NCBI GenBank assembly: GCA_003508835.1 | Contig: PUFA01000034.1 | Span: 4,986,501 to 5,050,500 of the forward strand | DNA length: 64,000 nucleotides | Origin: Eonycteris spelaea | Taxonomy: Eukaryota > Chordata > Mammalia > Chiroptera > Pteropodidae | Direction: 5' to 3' | Part shown: positions 58,386 through 64,000 of the stretch, one piece after another | Layout: each line of letters begins with the position of its first letter | How positions within the stretch are numbered: the stretch's first letter is position 1 | Position numbers and translations under genes: made by a program | Notes under the pieces: generated by a model | What the model was told of the DNA's origin: nothing | What the model saw: only the letters and a program-made list of their open reading frames with translations | The model's database searches: none

Positions 58386-59479
58386 AAGAATTATTTCCAC
58401 TCCTGGTACAAAAATCCAATTGACATTGTCTCATTCTAGTTTTACATATTAGGTTGGAATTACCATAGCTACTCTCAAACTTGTAAGAACACCAGCATGA
58501 TATCTTTAGAAAGCACAATGCTGTGATAGTAAGCTTCTGCTCTCTCCTTTCTGAAAGTGTGGATGAATTCCTAAAGGAGATAACAAGGAGGCACTTCATT
58601 GGTTTCCCATCACCTCCCACCACTTCCCAAATAAGAGCCAGTTGTTGGACGAGCTTGTCATTTAATGTATTGGAAGTTGGAAGCATAGCAGCAAGCTGGC
58701 ACAGAGCTCGGGCTTTCTAATCACAGAATTTCCCCCAAACCTCCCACTCACTCCCACCCCTGCCACGGACTCTATAGACTCTGAATACCAACTGAAAATA
58801 GCTAGTCCTCTGTTTTATCCTCACGAAATTTAGCTAATAATAGCTAACCAGTCGTGCTTTGATTTGCAACACTTAGCAAATGTAATTTGAATATTAGCAC
58901 AAAGGAATCGAAACAAATAAGTTAGCCTCTAACTTTGCAGAAAAAGACGTCTTCCCAATATACTACTGACTTCACCTGTAATCAGCGGTGTCTCCGTTCT
59001 CTGGATGCAATGCAAAAGCTACCATTCCGTTTTCTAAAGCTTATCCCGCTGCGTTTCCCATGTTATCTCTTCCTTCTGAGAAACTTCTTTCACTGGTCAT
59101 CGCCTTCACTTTGCATATAGTTTCTTTGCTGTCAACATTTACACATGGCCTGTATAAACACCTTTCCTCTTTTCCGTGACTTCCTCCGCTAATCCCCTTC
59201 TCTCTTTCCTCTCTGCCACACCCTAATCAAAGAACCTATTCTATGCTGAGTGCGTTTCTACTTTAATTTTGGCAACTCAGTTCTCAACCCACTGCCTGCT
59301 AGTTTCTGCACTGCCCATCCCCCGTAAAACCAGCCTTACTATTTATCATCCGAAATGGGATACATTTGAGCATGAAAGGTGGGCTATTAATATTGACACC
59401 TTTATGGCACAAATCAGGACATTCCTGGGCAAAGCAGCACCTTACAAATAGGCACATCTCATTTCTTATCTGACTTGAT
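58386..59479. other. No recognisable feature
   Basis: No assigned repeat. The frames at 58935-59179 overlap and lack motifs. Confidence 0.4.
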
Positions 59480-60597
59480 TATGTGAGAGTATTGCACACT
59501 TACACCCTCTTTTCTTTCAATCACCCTCTTTCTTACTACCTGTGACCGCATGTCCCTGTATTCTGGTTTTCTCATATCCTTCTGGTTGTTCTTTACCATT
59601 ATTTTGGGGTTCTTACTCTTCCAAGCTATTAAGTTTTCTGTTTCTCAGTGTTCTTCTTCTCACTATCTGCTTCCGGGAATGACATTCATTCCCGTGGTGT
59701 AAATACCCATCTAATGATTTGATTCACAAGTTCACAACTGAAACTCAGATGTCCTCTTTGATATCCAAGTCCTGATAGCCTTCTGTAGGCTATACCTCTT
59801 CTTTCGGCTTTCCCACACTTACTGGAAAATTAACACAGCAAAATCTAAAACCATCTTTTACCCTAAAATCAGTCCGTCTCCTCTGTATTCTCTATGGTTC
59901 TCTCAGGTAACCCATTGCCCAAGTCCCAGACTGGCAATCATGTTTCACTCCTCCCTCTCCCACACCCTTCATTTCTAATTCACCAGCAAGGCCTGCATTT
60001 CACAAGTAAATGTCTCAAACCTGCTCAGTCCCCCCTCTCTCCCTGCCACTTCTCCAATTCAGGCCAGCATCGTTTTGCATTTGGACTTCTAGAAGACCCT
60101 CTTCTTCCAAGTTTGCCTTCCTTTAATCAGATTTCCTTCTAGTAGCACAAACTGGCATGTCACATACAAATATGACACGGCCATTCCCCTGCTTACAATA
60201 TTTCAAGAGCTCCCTGTTTGTTTTAGTTGGAGTCCCTGCATGATCCGATTTTTGCTTAGACTCTAAGCCTCATCTTTGCTTTAACTCAGCCTGCCGCTAC
60301 TAAGTGTTTTTAGTTCCTTAAAAGCTCTATGCTCTCTCAGCTATGTACGTATTATATATGCTTTCCTCTTGTGTTGGATCATGTATTCCCTACCATCTTT
60401 CATTTATCTCACTTTTAGCTTAAATGTTACTATTCCAAAGCCTTTCTAATTCCAATAAACTGGTTAAATGTTTCTCTTATGAAAACTCAGAATACCCTAT
60501 CCTTCCCCTAATATGGTAATAATCACATTGTAACACAATTGCCTGTCTTCTGCTCTTCCACCCCAACTAGAATGTAAGCATCATGAGGTTTGGGGAT
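59480..60597 (+). mobile_element. L2 LINE 3' region, ~1.1 kb
   Basis: The longest L2 in the window. In order: 'TCAGTGTTCTTCTTCTCACT', a decayed GACTCCCAAATTTATATC block near 59730, 'CCCAGACTGGCAATCATGTT', TTCATTTCTAATTCACCAGC, 'GACACGGCCATTCCCCTGCT', 'CCAAAGCCTTTCTAATTCCA' and CCCAACTAGAATGTAAGCAT CATGAGG. The terminal tail is replaced by an A/T microsatellite. The 82-codon frame at 59894-60142 is incidental. Confidence 0.75.
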
Positions 60598-60700
60598 ATA
60601 ATAATAATGATATGTAACTATTATATACTATATACTATATACCATATGCTATATGCTCTATACTATACAATAATATATAACATAATTATATATAATCTCC
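60598..60700. repeat. TATACTA-type short tandem array
   Basis: TATACTA units and variants (TATACCA, TATGCTA, TATGCTC) repeat at a period of 7-8 bp for about 50 bp, flanked by ATA-rich sequence. It sits exactly at the L2 3' end. Confidence 0.8.
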
Positions 60701-62035
60701 CTGGGCTCTAGTAGAGAGCATGGAATAATAATATTTCAGTTGATTCCTAAAGGATTGGTAAATTTGAACACTCCAAGTAAGGAGAGACATTAAAAAAAAA
60801 TAGCATATAGCATGCATGAAGGTAGAAAATTTGGAAACAAGAATAAAAAATCTGTGATGATCATATTTTGGCAAGAATAGTGAGAAGGCTTAAACTGCAG
60901 TAGGCCATATCTGGAAGAAACTCACTCAGTAATAGGAGTGAAAAGCAACAATATTTTTGATGAGAGTCTAAATATTACATGGGACCTTGAAAAACATTTG
61001 GCTGTTATGATAGGTGAGAAAAGCCATTCGGACTGATATTTGGAATACGCCAGTAAAAATAAATTGACAGACAAAAGAGATAGATCATTTTATGTGGTTC
61101 TCTCCTGCCTGACAGCTTGACACACTATTAGAAATTGAGAAACGACAAGTCTGTATTAGATAGCAAGTCTCCAGGGATTATTGATGCCCTTTCCTTTCTA
61201 TCAGCAAAAGGCCAATAAAGTCTTTTCATTTTCCAAAATGGGAGTGGGAGGTTAGAAATTCACAGACAGGCAGGTCTAGGTGACCAGTTATGTATTTTGA
61301 AAGCAAGTTTGCAAAGACTTAGATGCAAATGGTATTATTGTAATTTTTTCATATGTACAGCCATCTTCCTTCTCAGAATATTAAACTCCACCTTGGACAT
61401 TAAAGTCACAGTTTAAGTAAGTCTACTTCTATAACAGACATAAATTCTACAAATAAGTCTGTGTCCGTTAATAAATTAACAAATAGGAACAAATGTATAT
61501 ACTTTTCCAAATCACTAAAAATAATTCTAAAATGCCTTTCTTTTTAGATAAAGTGTTTTTGCTCGAAAGAAGGAAACCATCAAAAAGTAGAAAAGAGAAA
61601 ATAACCACCAAAAGTTCTTTTATAAAGAAAAAAAGTGCCTGGCTCACCAGATACTTGGTACACCTTCACTGAAGCATTAACTGGAAGTGAAGATGAATTT
61701 CAGGTGTCAGAATAGTGGTGAGAAAGAGGTTTGGATTTCTTGGTATTCCTGAAATTGCTTTGCACGTGGGGACACAGTGCACCCCAATCACTGATTATCA
61801 CAACCTCTCAATCCAACCCTATCCCTCATTTATAAGGGATAATAAGAAAAGTGAGGACAACCCACCATAACTCTCAGAAAATTTCCCCTGACATATTTTT
61901 CAAATGAAAGGTCACACTCAATGTGTCTTTCATCATCATATTTTATAAAAACTAAAATAGAATAAAATGGAAAATGCAAGCTTGAATCACATATTCTAAG
62001 GCTAAGTATTGTTCTATAAATTTTTGTTTCGGTCA
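60701..62035. other. No secure feature; possible decayed minus-strand L2 at 60710-61030
   Basis: 'GAACACTCCAAGTAAGGAGA' resembles the L2 complement, but other blocks are unconvincing. Confidence 0.35.
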
Positions 62036-62088
62036 TGTGTATCTGTGTGTGTGTACCTGTGTGTGTGAGTGTGTGTGAGTGTGTTTAC
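62036..62088. repeat. GT-rich imperfect microsatellite
   Basis: TGTGTGTG runs broken by ACC and GAG. It supplies the Cys-Val start of a 153-codon frame (62035-62496). Confidence 0.9.
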
Positions 62089-63069
62089 TGGGTCATAATG
62101 CAAAGTACACTGTCAAATACATTTGTTTCAGTTGGTCACAGTCAAAAATGTTTGCGAGTTCCTGCCCATCCCCAGCCAGCTCCCTTGGTCTGTTCCACAT
62201 CCAGCAGAAAGTGTTCATGCCAGAAATTTCCCCTCCATGGAAACATTCCTGTCTGGTGTCTGCTTCCTTTGGGAACTGCTGATGAACACTGGCTCCCTTT
62301 AGAGCTTGTCTGTCTCTGTGTTGACAAACTAACAGGAGCAAGCTTCTATTGGTCCCTGCTGTGTCCTAATCCAATAATTTTCAGCCACCAAAGCCTTTCA
62401 ATAAAAATGGACGCAAGGAGCCAGTCCTTGTTCTCAATGTACAATATAAACTTGCATTCAAGAGTTATCTCAGAATTTTGCTATTTGAATAATTGAAGCT
62501 TAAACAAACTCTCACACTACATTTCAATTTACTCTCTGCCTGCTCTCATCCCTGCTTTCCCCATTCATCCATTGGCTAGCTTTGGATAGTCTTTGTCATT
62601 CAGTTTCCAAAGACCAGTTGGCCTTAAAGGTTGTATTGGTGAAGCCACCCAAGCTTTCAAGGTCATAAGGAAGAAAAATACAAATGACTAATGGAAAACA
62701 TTTTTAAGCACTTAATAATTTTCAGTTAAGGTAGAAACTGTTTTATATGTGACACAGTAACTCAGAATTCTAGTTCTCCTGCTATTGGAGGATTTCATAA
62801 ACCCCTAATTAACAAAATATTTGATCGTCGCTTGTAATTGCAGCCCTGAGCTGAGTGGCCACCTTCTCTGTGTGCCCCTGAGTTTATCCTTTAGAAGAGA
62901 GAGTTCGATCAGGTCCTTTCGGGTGCTCTGTGGAGCGTGGAAGTGCTGCCATCTCGGAACTGTCTTCTGTTAAGCCCTTTATCAAAGATGGCTAAGCTCC
63001 ATCCTTATGAAGCAGTCCCTGAGTCTGTCTGCTGGGGTGAGGATCCCCCACCTGGATATTTACCTCTGT
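62089..63069. other. No recognisable feature
   Basis: Frames on both strands at 62093-62496 overlap. No family motif, no splice-flanked exon supported. Confidence 0.35.
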
Positions 63070-63415
63070 CTGAATTCTGTTCCTAATGCTATAACACATA
63101 CCACAGACTGGGTGGCTTATAAACAAAAGAAATTTATTTCTGCCAATTTGGAGGCTGCAAGTCTAAGATCATGGTCCCCTCTTCCAGGTCAGACTCCTCC
63201 TCATGTCCTCACATGGTGAAAGGAGCAAGGCATCTCTCTCAGGACTCCTTTATAAGAACTCTAATCCTATAAAAGCTTATTATAAGGGAGGGATATTATT
63301 ATGAGGGATCTGCATTCATCACCTAATCACCTCCCAAAGCCCCACCTCCTAATTCCTAGGGGTTAGGTTTCAACATATGAATTGGGGTGGGTGGGTGGAT
63401 TACATTCTGACCAGC
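63070..63415 (-). mobile_element. MaLR LTR (MST type), near full length
   Basis: 'ACATACCACAGACTGGGTGG', CTTATAAACAAAAGAAATTT, CCTCATGTCCTCACATGGTG, 'CACCTAATCACCTCCCAAAG' and 'CCCCACCTCCTAATTCCTAG', then GGTTTCAACATATGAATT, reproduce the complement of the LTR. It is among the best preserved repeats here. Confidence 0.9.
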
Positions 63416-63729
63416 ACCCTTTCTCATGGGTCTCTGCTGAGGGGTGAACTATCAAACAGAAAAAAGCCAGTTGGTTCGCCAGACAGTGGCAGTCACCAAG
63501 GAGCTACAGATCCCTCCTTCGGTTCATCCAGAGAAAGAGCTCAGTTTGCAAGTGGGAATGAACACTGCAGACCACGGAGACAGGTAAAATCAAGAAACAT
63601 ATAAGCTGGAATGATGAAAGGCTCTGTGAGGTGACTCAGCTAAGACCCAAGGAATGATGGTGGCAGTACTTGAACCTCGATCTTCACCACGACAACAGCA
63701 AGTTCATCTCTTTTCATTCTAATGACAAC

Positions 63730-63930
63730 ATTAGAATAGTGTTTTATAGTTTACAATCGCCGCTAACATGTATTATTTATTTCACCCTCTCCACAACACT
63801 GGGAAGTAATTAGAGGCCTGTTTTATCCAGGTTTTACAAACTAGAGAACAAAAATCTGAGAGATTAAACAATTGCCCCAACATCACAAAGTCCCTTGATT
63901 TCAAAGCAGAAATGCAAATGAGAAGCGATG
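63730..63930 (-). mobile_element. MIR SINE
   Basis: 'CGCCGCTAACATGTATTATT', CTCTCCACAACACTGGGAAG, CTGTTTTATCCAGGTTTTAC, 'AGAGATTAAACAATTGCCCC' and ACATCACAAAGTCCC follow the MIR complement. Confidence 0.75.
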
Positions 63931-64000
63931 TAAAGTAAAACATCTTGAGAAATATCAAGGGAGCAAGGATACTAGAGTCATGATTGCATTCAAATAGATG

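Noticed and set aside
58445..58480. Mariner/MADE1 terminal repeat (TTAGGTTGG)
   Set aside because: Only nine bases match; the characteristic continuation and the second terminus are absent.
58330..58686. 118-codon minus-strand frame
   Set aside because: It partly overlaps a MIR-like fragment and lacks a recognisable domain.
62035..62496. 153-codon plus-strand frame starting with Cys-Val repeats
   Set aside because: The start is a GT microsatellite, and the rest shows no family motif and overlaps several opposite-strand frames.

Overview
This window reads as non-coding nuclear DNA from a placental mammal. It is AT-rich and densely layered with old interspersed repeats: LINE-1, HAL1, L2, MIR, MaLR LTRs and hAT DNA transposons. 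I found no convincing host protein-coding exon, no structural RNA gene and no CRISPR array. No open reading frame exceeds 186 codons, and the longest ones lie inside LINE sequence or start in simple repeats. The 3' end of the youngest LINE-1 (about 2940-3180), with its CTTGAAACCTATGTAATTTT and ACCAATGTCAC motifs, resembles laurasiatherian LINE-1 tails that I associate with bats. I saw no lineage-specific SINE (Alu, B1/B2, SINEC, Bov-tA, PRE1 or ERE type) in 64 kb. That argues against primates, rodents, carnivores, ruminants, pigs and horses, and would suit a pteropodid bat. The species assignment is inference.

Layout. 1-4 kb: an old LINE-1 ORF2 body split by a younger LINE-1 (about 960-3180) that carries a (CA)n tract inside its ORF2. 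5-6.3 kb: two copies of a roughly 150-bp unit with a LINE-1 5'UTR-like start. 6.5-10 kb: MIR and L2 pieces, a poly(A)-tailed retrocopy end and a small composite minisatellite. 11-12.3 kb: an L2 interrupted by a MER5A-like hAT element that still has a perfect 8-bp target duplication. 13-15.6 kb: reverse-strand LINE-1/HAL1 and an inverted pair of MaLR LTR fragments. 16.6-29.8 kb: scattered MIR, L2, LINE-1, Charlie and MaLR pieces with long unassigned gaps. 30-39.6 kb: mostly unassigned single-copy-looking sequence, an AT-rich degenerate minisatellite at 35.2-35.4 kb and a ZNF143-type motif at 36.5 kb. 39.6-41.5 kb: a HAL1 relic. 45.8-46.2 kb: a solo LTR of class II (ERVK/beta-like) type. 46.6-47.3 kb: an L2. 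50-54.9 kb: a MaLR LTR, a 77-bp (CT)n tract, a LINE-1 with a 5' inversion, MIR and L2. 59.5-60.6 kb: a long L2. 63-64 kb: a MaLR LTR and a MIR.

No gene system operates here. The interest is in the insertion history: nested retrotransposons, an inversion consistent with twin priming, hAT insertion into L2, and LTR-LTR recombination leaving a solo LTR. Repeat names come from recognising consensus stretches by eye, so boundaries are usually good only to tens of bases, and subfamily assignments need RepeatMasker.
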